In this document: positions 6,091 to 14,078 of the stretch, in pieces
Layout: every line of letters begins with the position of its first letter
Numbering within the stretch: position 1 is the stretch's first letter
Source: an uncultured Caryophanales bacterium
GTDB lineage: Bacteria; Bacillota_I; Bacilli_A; RFN20; CAG-288
Length of the DNA: 64,000 bases
Assembly (NCBI GenBank): GCA_905211645.1
Contig: CAJMBK010000001.1
Span: 1 to 64,000, forward strand
Direction: 5' to 3'
Notes under the pieces: model-generated
What the model saw: the letters and a program-made list of their open reading frames with translations, nothing else
Told to the model about the DNA's origin: nothing
The model's database searches: none
Position numbers and translations under genes: made by a program

Positions 6091-9000
6091 TTATTCACTT
6101 CGTAAACATTCAACTGGATGTTTCTTACTAGCAACATAGCTAGGGAATAAACCAGCAATAAATGTTAAGAACATCGATATTGCAACCATCAAGAGAGCTA
6201 GATACCATGATAAGTCTGCTATCATACCTAATCCAATTGATGGATAAGCCATACCTAAACAGATGTTAATTGGGATTTCAACGATATAAGTAATTAAGAT
6301 ACCAATCAATCCAGCAAAGAAACCGATAATCGTACTCTCAGCAATAAAGAGAAGACCAACATCTTTCTTTCTTGCACCGATTGCTCTTAAAATACCAATT
6401 TCCTTCTTTCTTTCAATAACGGAAACATAAGTGATAATTCCAATCATAACTGAGCTGACAAGTAAGCTGACTGAAGCAAAGATAACTAAGATGATTGAAA
6501 TAACATTGACGATAGTTGAAATCATACTTGTAACTGTTCCAGCAATATCGGTATAGTAGACTTTATTTTCTGGATGTAATTCATTCCATTTATCCAGGTA
6601 TTGAATGATCAAATCTTTGTTATCAAAGTCTTTTGGATAAATAGTGATGCAGTTAACTTCGTTATCAACACCATAGGTTTGTCTTAAAGTTAAATAACTT
6701 GAAACATCAACAGAACTAACTCCGTTAACGTTCTTGACAGATTTAATTTGAAGTTGAGATAAGTCTAAGACTTCTTTACCAATATTTGTGATAAATGTCT
6801 TATCTTCTGATGTTAAAGTTTGATTAGTTTGTAACTTTTGTAGAATTAGCAATAACTGTTTTACATTAGTGTTAGAACCAGTGAAACTATAAAAAACTAA
6901 CTGTTCAATAAGTGTGTTCTTATTTTTTTCAGTGAAGTTCTCTTCAAGATTTCTCATTGCGTCAATCAATGCTTTATCCGTAGAATTATTTTCATCTAAT
7001 CCTAGGGTTTCTGCTAATCTATCTGCAAGAGAATAACCATCCTTAAATGTTAAATACAAGTTATCGGATAAATCATCCTGCAAGACATAATCAGCGTTTT
7101 CATTATATAAACGTAGATCACCTGTACCTGTTGCAACTGTGCCATCAGCTCTAGTTTCTCCAAAAACTTCAATATTATTTGATTGTGCTTCAAGTTTTTC
7201 TTTCTCATAAGCACCTTTGACGCCATCAGGTGTACCAGCAGCAATTTCTGTTAATTCAGGTGTGTAATAAACGCCACCAGTTAACATTGTGAATGAAGTT
7301 AGTGATTTAGGTCTTAAGACACCGACGACCTTGATAGGTTTTCCAGTGACAAGTAAATCTTCTTCATTTTCTGAATTCCACAACTCATCAATCTGCTCAT
7401 CAGTTCTTGAATTGTAGCTGACATTTAAGTGATCCAATGGAATATCTGTAACTTTAGATTGATTGAAAGTGATATTTCCATCAGTATCCTTATTTACGAA
7501 ACCTCTGGTTTCGAAATTAAGGAGGAGTTCACCTAAGATTTCTTGCTTATCTTCTTCAGATAACTCAGTGTTTGTAAGTTTGTTCAAAGTGTTAACAACA
7601 TTTGAGAAGTTAGCAGTTCTTTTAAGTTTCAAACCTTTTACGTAACTACTTGGATAAGTTTCCTTCAATCTTTCGTAGGCGTCATCATTTGATTCATCTT
7701 CTAAAGGTTTAAATGTTTCTGCGTTATTTGTGTAGAATACACCATTTGGATACATCTTATACTCTTTGGTTCCAACTAAGTCTGATAACTGGTTCATCTT
7801 AGAACTATCAGAAGAAAAACCTAATGCTTCAAGCGTTGTGGAGGAAATTCTATTATAACTATCAACCAAAACTACAACTTCGTTGGCATTTTCAGGGTAT
7901 TTACCTTCGATAACTTCATACTGACTTAAGATAAAGTCTTTCTCACCAGGAAGTTCCTTCCAAACGGATGAAGAAGAAACCATACCTAATGCACCACCTG
8001 AAGGAGATGTATCGATAAGTTTATATTTAGATTTACTTTCATCAATACCTACATCAGTTACATCATTTGTTGTAACAACTGTGGTGTTGAGTGCGTAGTT
8101 ATATTGAATTGAAGAAATTTCGATATCTTCATTCTTAATATTATTTACGTATTCAATGTATTCTGGAGTTAAGTTGTTAGAGACAAATCCTGACTGATCT
8201 GGATATGTGATATGTAAGGAACCATCATCTGGGTTCTTCTCCAAAGTATCATTAGGATTATTAACATTAATTGTAGTTAATGAGTATTTTTCAACGGTCA
8301 ATGGATAGTTAGATAATGTTTCTGTAACAATTCTATCCATGAATTGGTTGAAGCCATTTTGAAGAGCAAGAACCATACTGACACCGACGATGCCGATGGA
8401 ACCAGCGATAGATACCATGATGGTTCTACCTTTCTTAGTCCAGAGATTTCTTCCAGAAAGGCTAACAGAAGTTGTGAATCCCATACGGGATTTTTCTTTC
8501 TTACCTTTCTTCTTAGGTTTTGCCTCTGTGATTAAAGGAACATCAACAGAAGTGAGATCTAAAGTGTCAATTTCTTTAGTTTGAGATAAATTGGTTTCTT
8601 TAACTTCTTCAGTTTCTGCCTTATTAATTTCATTGTCATCAATTATTTGGCCGTCAAGCATCTTGATGATTCTGTCGCAGTACTTATCAGCGAGTTGCTC
8701 ATTATGCGTGACCATAATAATTAAGTGATTTTTACTTAATTCTTTAAGAATATCCAAAACAACAACTGAAGTCTCTGTATCTAAAGCACCGGTAGGTTCA
8801 TCACATAAGATGATATGAGGATTGCTAACAATTGCTCTAGCGATAGCAACTCTTTGCATTTGACCGCCGGATAGTTGATTAGGTTTCTTTTTAATCTCTT
8901 TACCTAAGCCAACTTGTTCCAAAGCAAAACGAGCTTTTGCTTCTCTTTCTTTTGAAGAAACACCAGCAAGAGTTAAAGGTAACTCAACGTTTTTCAATAC

Positions 9001-9306
9001 GTTGAGATGAGGAATTAAATTGTATTGTTGGAAAATGATTCCAACTCTTTTATTTCTGTAGTTGTCCCAATCTTTAGCGGTGAATTTCTTGGTGGAAACA
9101 TCGTCAACCAAAAGATCACCTGATGAATAATTATCAAGTCCGCCTAAGATGTTCAACAAAGTAGTTTTACCACAACCTGATGGTCCTAAAATTCCAACAA
9201 AGCCATTCTTATCAAATATAAGTGAAACTTTTTTAAGGGCTTGAACAGGTGCAGCTTTATCAACTATATAGTTTTTCTTAATATCAACAAGTTTTAGAAT
9301 ACTCAT
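6091..9306 (-). CDS. Fused ABC transporter (ATPase plus FtsX-type permease), MacB-like
   Basis: 1071 residues. Residues 1-230 form an ABC ATPase of the LolD/MacB class: Walker A GPSGCGKTT (41-49), Q-loop FQQYNLIPH, signature LSGGQ (145-149), Walker B IILCDEPTGALD and H-loop MVTHN. A Lys/Glu-rich linker leads to the first membrane segment (TIMVSIAGSIGIVGVSMVLAL), then a large extracellular part of about 550 residues, then three C-terminal membrane segments of the FtsX fold (IISIILVIFASVSLLVSSVM, IIGFFAGLIGILITYIV, ALLMVAISMFLTFIAGLF). ATPase and permease are usually separate or differently ordered, but fusions of this length occur in anaerobic Firmicutes. These mechanotransmission-type transporters do not carry substrate through the membrane; antimicrobial peptide or lipoprotein handling is likely but unproven. 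Confidence 0.88.
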   Translation of the reverse strand: MSILKLVDIKKNYIVDKAAPVQALKKVSLIFDKNGFVGILGPSGCGKTTLLNILGGLDNYSSGDLLVDDVSTKKFTAKDWDNYRNKRVGIIFQQYNLIPHLNVLKNVELPLTLAGVSSKEREAKARFALEQVGLGKEIKKKPNQLSGGQMQRVAIARAIVSNPHIILCDEPTGALDTETSVVVLDILKELSKNHLIIMVTHNEQLADKYCDRIIKMLDGQIIDDNEINKAETEEVKETNLSQTKEIDTLDLTSVDVPLITEAKPKKKGKKEKSRMGFTTSVSLSGRNLWTKKGRTIMVSIAGSIGIVGVSMVLALQNGFNQFMDRIVTETLSNYPLTVEKYSLTTINVNNPNDTLEKNPDDGSLHITYPDQSGFVSNNLTPEYIEYVNNIKNEDIEISSIQYNYALNTTVVTTNDVTDVGIDESKSKYKLIDTSPSGGALGMVSSSSVWKELPGEKDFILSQYEVIEGKYPENANEVVVLVDSYNRISSTTLEALGFSSDSSKMNQLSDLVGTKEYKMYPNGVFYTNNAETFKPLEDESNDDAYERLKETYPSSYVKGLKLKRTANFSNVVNTLNKLTNTELSEEDKQEILGELLLNFETRGFVNKDTDGNITFNQSKVTDIPLDHLNVSYNSRTDEQIDELWNSENEEDLLVTGKPIKVVGVLRPKSLTSFTMLTGGVYYTPELTEIAAGTPDGVKGAYEKEKLEAQSNNIEVFGETRADGTVATGTGDLRLYNENADYVLQDDLSDNLYLTFKDGYSLADRLAETLGLDENNSTDKALIDAMRNLEENFTEKNKNTLIEQLVFYSFTGSNTNVKQLLLILQKLQTNQTLTSEDKTFITNIGKEVLDLSQLQIKSVKNVNGVSSVDVSSYLTLRQTYGVDNEVNCITIYPKDFDNKDLIIQYLDKWNELHPENKVYYTDIAGTVTSMISTIVNVISIILVIFASVSLLVSSVMIGIITYVSVIERKKEIGILRAIGARKKDVGLLFIAESTIIGFFAGLIGILITYIVEIPINICLGMAYPSIGLGMIADLSWYLALLMVAISMFLTFIAGLFPSYVASKKHPVECLRSE

Positions 9307-9589
9307 ATCTGTTACCTATTTCTCTTACTCAAATTTTGTATATAAAAAAGTGTGTATGTTTCTTACTAAATACAACAATATTTTACATTTTTTGTCTTTA
9401 TTTTCCGTTTATTAAAGTTATTAAATCGATGATTTTCACCACTTCAAATATGCCTAAAATAACCACTACACACTATAGAAATAAATTTTTATACACACTT
9501 TTAAAAATGTAACTTATAAATTATATTTTTCTGTATGTTTTAAATTTCTTTATTTTATAATTAAATGATTAAAAATATGGAGGTTTTCT
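9307..9589. promoter_or_regulatory. Divergent promoter region with three TACACACT repeats
   Basis: The 283 bp between the ABC transporter (minus) and the hydrolase (plus) contains TACACACT at 9467-9474 and 9492-9499 and its inverse AGTGTGTA at 9349-9356. The outer two are part of a perfect 12-bp inverted repeat (AAAAGTGTGTAT 9346-9357, ATACACACTTTT 9491-9502). The rest is very AT-rich. This could be an operator set controlling one or both genes, possibly by looping. Confidence 0.4.
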
Positions 9590-10588
9590 ATGGAGCAAAT
9601 CAGTTTAAAAATCTCTGGTGGTCAAACCATTTATGGTAATTGCTGGAAAGTAGATCCAAAAACAGAAAGTAAAGGAAATATTGTTATTTGTCATGGTATG
9701 TGTGAATACTCTGCACGTTATGATGAATTTGCTAAATATTTAAATTCTAAAGGTTATGATGTTTACGCAGTAGATCATCCTGGTCACGGTTTAAACGTTA
9801 CAATCCCAGAAAATCCTAGCCTCGGTTTGGGTGTCTGGCCAAACTCCGGTTTCAAACTCGCAATCGAATATCTTCACTCTTTGATTGTTGAAGTCAGATT
9901 AACCATGAAGCCTATTATCTTATTAGGTCACTCCATGGGTAGTATTGTCTGCCAACGTTACTTCCAAAGATATTCCAACACAATTGATGGTTTGATTCTC
10001 TCCGGTTCTTTCACCAACCATCCTAGTTTAGTTTGTGCAAGAATTCTTTCTCAATGGATGGCTAAATTCTTACCAGATCATAAGAAGGAACGTCCAAGTA
10101 AGTTCTTCTACAAGGTTCAAATGGCATCCTACAACAAGTTCAAACCTTATGCCGATGGTTACAACTCTGCAAGTAAATTCTTACAAGTTAACGAAGAGAA
10201 CGTTAAGAAGTACGATATGGATCCAATGTGTGGTTTCATTCCTAGCTTTAATTTCTACTTCAACTTATTCGGTGGTATGAAGCCTACCTTCCAAAAGAAG
10301 AGATTAAAAGACATTGAAAATAAAGTTCCAGTTTTACTTATTGCAGGTGACAAAGACCCTGTCGGTAAGATGGGTAAATCCGTTAAGAAATTAGCTAAGT
10401 TCTACACCAAAGGCGGTATCGAAGTCGATACACATCTTTATGAAGGTTACAGACACGAAATTTTATTCGATGACTGCAAACAACAAGTTTTTGAAGACTG
10501 CTTAAATTACATCGATAGCCAAGTTAACAAAGCTCTCCAAGCAAAATCAGAAGAGAAGCACGATGTTAATAAAGAAGTTTTCGAATAA
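9590..10588 (+). CDS. Alpha/beta hydrolase (monoacylglycerol lipase/lysophospholipase-like)
   Basis: 332 residues of the Hydrolase_4 type. The oxyanion region HGMCEYSARYDEFAKYL is followed by VYAVDHPGHG, then the nucleophile elbow LGHSMGS with Ser115. The acid lies in AGDKDPVG and the base in GYRHEIL, completing a Ser-Asp-His triad. These enzymes act on monoacylglycerols or lysolipids. The C-terminal tail is charged and probably unstructured. A clear ribosome site (GGAGG) precedes the ATG. A small gene of unknown function follows after 18 bp and is probably cotranscribed. Confidence 0.87.
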   Translation: MEQISLKISGGQTIYGNCWKVDPKTESKGNIVICHGMCEYSARYDEFAKYLNSKGYDVYAVDHPGHGLNVTIPENPSLGLGVWPNSGFKLAIEYLHSLIVEVRLTMKPIILLGHSMGSIVCQRYFQRYSNTIDGLILSGSFTNHPSLVCARILSQWMAKFLPDHKKERPSKFFYKVQMASYNKFKPYADGYNSASKFLQVNEENVKKYDMDPMCGFIPSFNFYFNLFGGMKPTFQKKRLKDIENKVPVLLIAGDKDPVGKMGKSVKKLAKFYTKGGIEVDTHLYEGYRHEILFDDCKQQVFEDCLNYIDSQVNKALQAKSEEKHDVNKEVFE

Positions 10589-10606
10589 TAGGTAAAGGAG
10601 TGAAAG

Positions 10607-10945
10607 ATGGAACATATTAATCCATTCAAGAATTTCCCTTATGCACAAATCGGTCTCAAAGAGATTGATATCAGTGAAATTAAAAATGAGCCTAGCTTCA
10701 GAATCGGTTATCTTGAAGGCGATAAAATTTCATACAATTACTTATTAAAACGTTTCAATCTTATTCAAAAGAATAAGATTTACCAAATTAAAGGTCACGT
10801 TATCTTAAAGCTCAAAGCATTGCAAAGAAAGCATAAAGAAGAACAATTCTTCGTTTACGGCTTACTTCAAGCTTGTGAAGATAACTATGAAACTTTACAG
10901 TCTATCTACGATAAAGTTTCACTCAATACTGCTGAACAAGATTAA
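10607..10945 (+). CDS. Conserved-looking small protein of unknown function
   Basis: 112 residues, soluble, with a good ribosome site (AAAGGAGTGAAAG). The middle is rich in Lys and aromatic residues (FNLIQKNKIYQIKGHVILKLKALQRKHKEEQFFVYGLLQACEDNYETLQSIYD) and predicts as mostly helical. I recognise no family. It follows the hydrolase in what looks like a two-gene operon, and its 3' end overlaps the convergent phosphodiesterase-like gene by 27 bp, so one of the two ends may have been set by neighbouring rearrangement. Confidence 0.65.
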   Translation: MEHINPFKNFPYAQIGLKEIDISEIKNEPSFRIGYLEGDKISYNYLLKRFNLIQKNKIYQIKGHVILKLKALQRKHKEEQFFVYGLLQACEDNYETLQSIYDKVSLNTAEQD

Positions 10946-12055
10946 TGGAACATAGAATTCTTCCTTGGTAAATCCAGAATGAATTCCTTTAAATTCCAAA
11001 TCAGATTCACTTAAAGCTAAAGTTTTATTGGTTAAAGATATTGCAACAAAGTCTCCTAAGCTTCTCTCAGCTATGGAGTCTTTTTTTATGTCACCAAATA
11101 TTTGACTTTCCATTGCTTCGTCCTTAGTTATAAGCATGAATTCCTTAGAAAAATAGTGGTTGAATCTTTCAACGAAAAGTTTTTTATCTTCTGGGTTCTT
11201 GACAAAGAATGAGATGCATCTTTGGTCAATTGCAGATTTCTTTAAATCAACTAAATCAGAAACATCTTTAAAATCAGTTAGTAAAATTGGTTCATTATTA
11301 ATATGACCATGGTCAGCCAAGATTAAAAGGACTGTATTAGGCACTTCTAACAAATTATCTACAATCATTTTTTGGAGGTGACGGATATTTTCATAGATGA
11401 ATTTATTATCAACACCTAATGCATGCATAAGCTTATCTGGTTCGGCCCAATAGCAGTATAAGTATTGTTTCTTATCTAAATTATTGGTGCATAACTCTGC
11501 GATTTTTTTGCATTCTTCTTCAAAGGTATCGATATGGATATCGCCAAAACTAGAAACTTCATGACCGACACAATTTTCTACTTTACTAATTCTCTCAGTA
11601 AGTAAGTCTAAGGCTAATTCTTGTCTTTCTTTTTCGGTCAAGTTTGCAGGTGTTCTATCTGGTAAACATCTGCCAAAAATTAAGATCTTAGACTGATCTT
11701 GTTCTGAGTAAGAGTACCAGCCTAAGTTATTAGTATCTGCAGGTAATTTTGCTGTATGAAGCATACCTGTTGCTGCAACAGTTGTTGGTGGAAATACTGT
11801 TTTAAGATCTTTAACTTTGAAATCATAAAGGAAATCACCTTCTTTTAGGGCTAAATCTAAGTTGTAACTACCTAAACCATCTAAAATCATCAAAACAACG
11901 TTTCTAGGTTGTCTTTCAACTAAGTAGTTATATGTTTCTTCGTCAACATCATATTTAGGTTCTACATCAAAGTATTTTGAAATTGCAGAAACTACACCTA
12001 GAGATGAATTATTTCCTGTGATACCTTTTCTAATTTCTAACAATCTTTTATCCAT
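10919..12055 (-). CDS. Alkaline-phosphatase-superfamily phosphodiesterase/nucleotide pyrophosphatase-like protein
   Basis: 378 residues with the metal-binding pattern of the type I phosphodiesterase/nucleotide pyrophosphatase family: first Asp in VLMILDGLG, nucleophile Thr in TVFPPTTVAA, metal ligands in AEPDKLMHALG and ILADHGH, and a late His in FKGIHSGFT. No signal peptide or membrane segment is visible, so it acts in the cytoplasm. The family hydrolyses phosphodiesters or pyrophosphates; the natural substrate is unknown. The 3' end overlaps a convergent gene by 27 bp, and the gene is divergent from the NAD(P)HX repair pair. Confidence 0.85.
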   Translation of the reverse strand: MDKRLLEIRKGITGNNSSLGVVSAISKYFDVEPKYDVDEETYNYLVERQPRNVVLMILDGLGSYNLDLALKEGDFLYDFKVKDLKTVFPPTTVAATGMLHTAKLPADTNNLGWYSYSEQDQSKILIFGRCLPDRTPANLTEKERQELALDLLTERISKVENCVGHEVSSFGDIHIDTFEEECKKIAELCTNNLDKKQYLYCYWAEPDKLMHALGVDNKFIYENIRHLQKMIVDNLLEVPNTVLLILADHGHINNEPILLTDFKDVSDLVDLKKSAIDQRCISFFVKNPEDKKLFVERFNHYFSKEFMLITKDEAMESQIFGDIKKDSIAERSLGDFVAISLTNKTLALSESDLEFKGIHSGFTKEEFYVPLILFSSIE

Positions 12056-12109
12056 ATTTTCACCTCTCGACTAGAAAAATTATAGAATAATCTCAAGTGG
12101 ATTTTAATT

Positions 12110-12724
12110 ATGACAATATTAACTCGTAAAGACTTTGAAAAAATCTTTTATAGCAAAAAGAAAAGCCGTGAAAAAGAACCTATTCAGGAGCTTTTTCGTA
12201 TCGCTGATGGCTATTTTAAAATCATTGAAAAAGACTTAGATGACTTAAAACCTGTTGTTCTTTTTGCAGGTTTAGGACTAACTGGTGCTTTAGCATACGC
12301 ACTAGCTCAAATACTATTTGAGCATAAATATGACACAACCGTAGTTGATATTTATAGTATTTATCCTCCAATTAAAAGAGAGATTATTAAAAAATACTAC
12401 GGGAAAACCATTCGATACAATGAATTTAAAAACCTAAAAGAGAATCCAAATGCAGTCTATATCGATGCAATATGGGGACTTGAATATATCAAAGGTAGTG
12501 AAGGTTATTTAGATGAGATTTATGCTTTATACAATAACCATTCAGGATTAAAAATTTCTTTAGAAGGAAACTCTGGTTTGAATATAAATTCAGGTTATAC
12601 AACTGAAGATTACATCGTATCCGATGTAACAATTTCAACCTATGGTTCAAAAGTTGGTTTCTACATAAACCAAGGAAAAGACACTATTAAAAAGTTAGTT
12701 ATAAATTTACCTATAAAGGAGTAA
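12110..12724 (+). CDS. YjeF N-terminal-domain protein, NAD(P)HX epimerase-like but lacking key residues
   Basis: 204 residues, matching YjeF_N in size and in overall layout: PVVLFAGLGLTGALAYALAQIL for the nucleotide loop, AVYIDAIWGLE, then LEGNSGLNINSG before a final TISTYGSKVGFY. In active NAD(P)HX epimerases these positions read G-x-GNNGGDG and LDIPSGLDADTG; here the first loop lacks the GGDG and the Asp residues of the second are replaced by Glu and Asn. It may therefore be inactive, altered or regulatory. It sits 2 bp before the dehydratase gene, which supports a role in the same repair of hydrated NAD(P)H. The ribosome site is weak. Confidence 0.65.
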   Translation: MTILTRKDFEKIFYSKKKSREKEPIQELFRIADGYFKIIEKDLDDLKPVVLFAGLGLTGALAYALAQILFEHKYDTTVVDIYSIYPPIKREIIKKYYGKTIRYNEFKNLKENPNAVYIDAIWGLEYIKGSEGYLDEIYALYNNHSGLKISLEGNSGLNINSGYTTEDYIVSDVTISTYGSKVGFYINQGKDTIKKLVINLPIKE

Positions 12725-12726
12725 TT

Positions 12727-13608
12727 ATGGATATTTTAGTTAAAGATCTCAGCACATATAAAAGCTATAAAAATTCATTCCCTAAAAGATTAAACTATTC
12801 CAACAAAGGTACTTATAAGAAAGTGAACTTTGTTGGTGGTTCTAAAAATTACTTAGGTGCTCCTTTACTTTCTTTAAATGCATACACAACTCTCTGTTTA
12901 GGGGCTGGTTATGCATGTTTATCAATTCCTGAATCATTGTTACAGACTTATGCCTTACATTATCCAGAATTAATCTACAATTTAATCGACGATAAAGGTA
13001 CCGGAAAGATTAAGTTTAATGAAGAATCACTTAATGAAATCATGAAATATGATGTCATCGTTTTTGGTATGGGATTAGGAGTTTCTAAACAAGTTTATAA
13101 CTCTCTTAAATACATTATTGAAAACTATGAGGGTAAACTTTTAATCGATGCAGATGGTTTAAATTCTTTAGCAAAATATGGTGTAGAAATTCTTAAAGAT
13201 CATAAGTGTGAAGTAATCATTACTCCTCACGTAAAAGAATTTTCACGCCTTTTAAATAAAGATGAAAAAGAATGGATGACTGAAGTAAAAGATGAAGCAC
13301 TTAACTTTGCTAATGAATTCAATGTAACTGTTGTTTTAAAGAACAACTCAACATTTGTTACCGATGGAAAAGAAATATATTTAGATTATTCAGCAAAACC
13401 AAATCTTGCTAAAGGTGGAACTGGCGATGTTCTCTCTGGATTAATTGCTGCATTTCTTACTAAAGATGATTCAACTTTAGCAGCAGGAATTCATGGAGTT
13501 CAATTTTTATCCGCTTTAAGTAACTATTTTTACGATATTAATGTTGATGAAAATACTGTTACAGCTTCACTTTTAATAAGTAAAATTAACGAAGTTCTTA
13601 AAAAGTAA
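12727..13608 (+). CDS. nnrD: ADP-dependent (S)-NAD(P)H-hydrate dehydratase
   Basis: 293 residues of the ribokinase-like YjeF C-terminal family, which converts damaged NADHX or NADPHX back to NAD(P)H using ADP or ATP. Visible signatures are the early GGSKNYLGAPLLS loop, the middle VIVFGMGLG, LLIDADGLN and EVIITPHVKEFSRL, and the late KGGTGDVLSG that binds nucleotide and holds the catalytic Asp. All are intact, in contrast to the partner gene just upstream. In many bacteria the two activities are fused in one protein; here they are separate adjacent genes, with a ribosome site (AAAGGAG) between them. Confidence 0.9.
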   Translation: MDILVKDLSTYKSYKNSFPKRLNYSNKGTYKKVNFVGGSKNYLGAPLLSLNAYTTLCLGAGYACLSIPESLLQTYALHYPELIYNLIDDKGTGKIKFNEESLNEIMKYDVIVFGMGLGVSKQVYNSLKYIIENYEGKLLIDADGLNSLAKYGVEILKDHKCEVIITPHVKEFSRLLNKDEKEWMTEVKDEALNFANEFNVTVVLKNNSTFVTDGKEIYLDYSAKPNLAKGGTGDVLSGLIAAFLTKDDSTLAAGIHGVQFLSALSNYFYDINVDENTVTASLLISKINEVLKK

Positions 13609-13629
13609 GTTAGTTATTACAAAAAAATT

Positions 13630-13676
13630 ACATGGGATTTATCTCAATTTCATCGGGAAATCCCATGTATTTTTTC
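13630..13676 (+). terminator. Terminator after nnrD
   Basis: ACATGGGATTT (13630-13640) and AAATCCCATGT (13658-13668) pair perfectly, followed by ATTTTTT. It lies 22 bp after the stop. Confidence 0.9.
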
Positions 13677-13796
13677 TCAAATTAATATAAATATGCAAAG
13701 TTTTTGAAAATTTTGGTCAAACAATTTTCAACTTTTTTCTATATGTATCTTGTTTTTTGATTTTTATTGTTTTATACTTTTAAGGCATTCGAAAAT

Positions 13797-13872
13797 GGAC
13801 CGTTAGCTCAGTTGGTAGAGCAACTGACTCTTAATCAGTGGGTCAAAGGTTCGAGCCCTTTACGGTCCACCA
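13797..13872 (+). tRNA. tRNA-Lys (anticodon CTT)
   Basis: A 76-nt cloverleaf with acceptor GGACCGT/ACGGTCC, D-arm GCTC...GAGC, anticodon stem ACTGA/TCAGT with loop CTCTTAA (anticodon CTT, reading AAG), T-arm AAAGG TTCGAGC CCTTT, discriminator A and an encoded CCA. It is transcribed alone and ends at a nearby terminator. Confidence 0.97.
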
Positions 13873-13919
13873 TTTCGATAATAACCAACTAGCTCTAGTT
13901 GTTCATGTATATGATATGT

Positions 13920-13945
13920 AGAAGATGTAAAAATCTTCTTTTTTT
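13920..13945 (+). terminator. Terminator after tRNA-Lys
   Basis: AGAAGAT and ATCTTCT pair around GTAAAA and run into seven T's. Confidence 0.85.
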
Positions 13946-14004
13946 AATATCTAAATATAGCTAACATTACTAAATTAATAAATTCTTTTAAATAATTGTA
14001 ATTA

Positions 14005-14036
14005 AAAAGGACTTTGCCGTAAATGCAAGGTCCTTT
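14005..14036 (-). terminator. Terminator of the Ser/Thr-rich lipoprotein gene
   Basis: On the minus strand AAAGGACCTTGC and GCAAAGTCCTTT pair with one mismatch and are followed by TTT; the stem begins about 43 bp past the stop codon. Confidence 0.8.
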
Positions 14037-14078
14037 ATCTTTTAAGTAAAAATTATCTAATTCAATTTATATTTTAAA

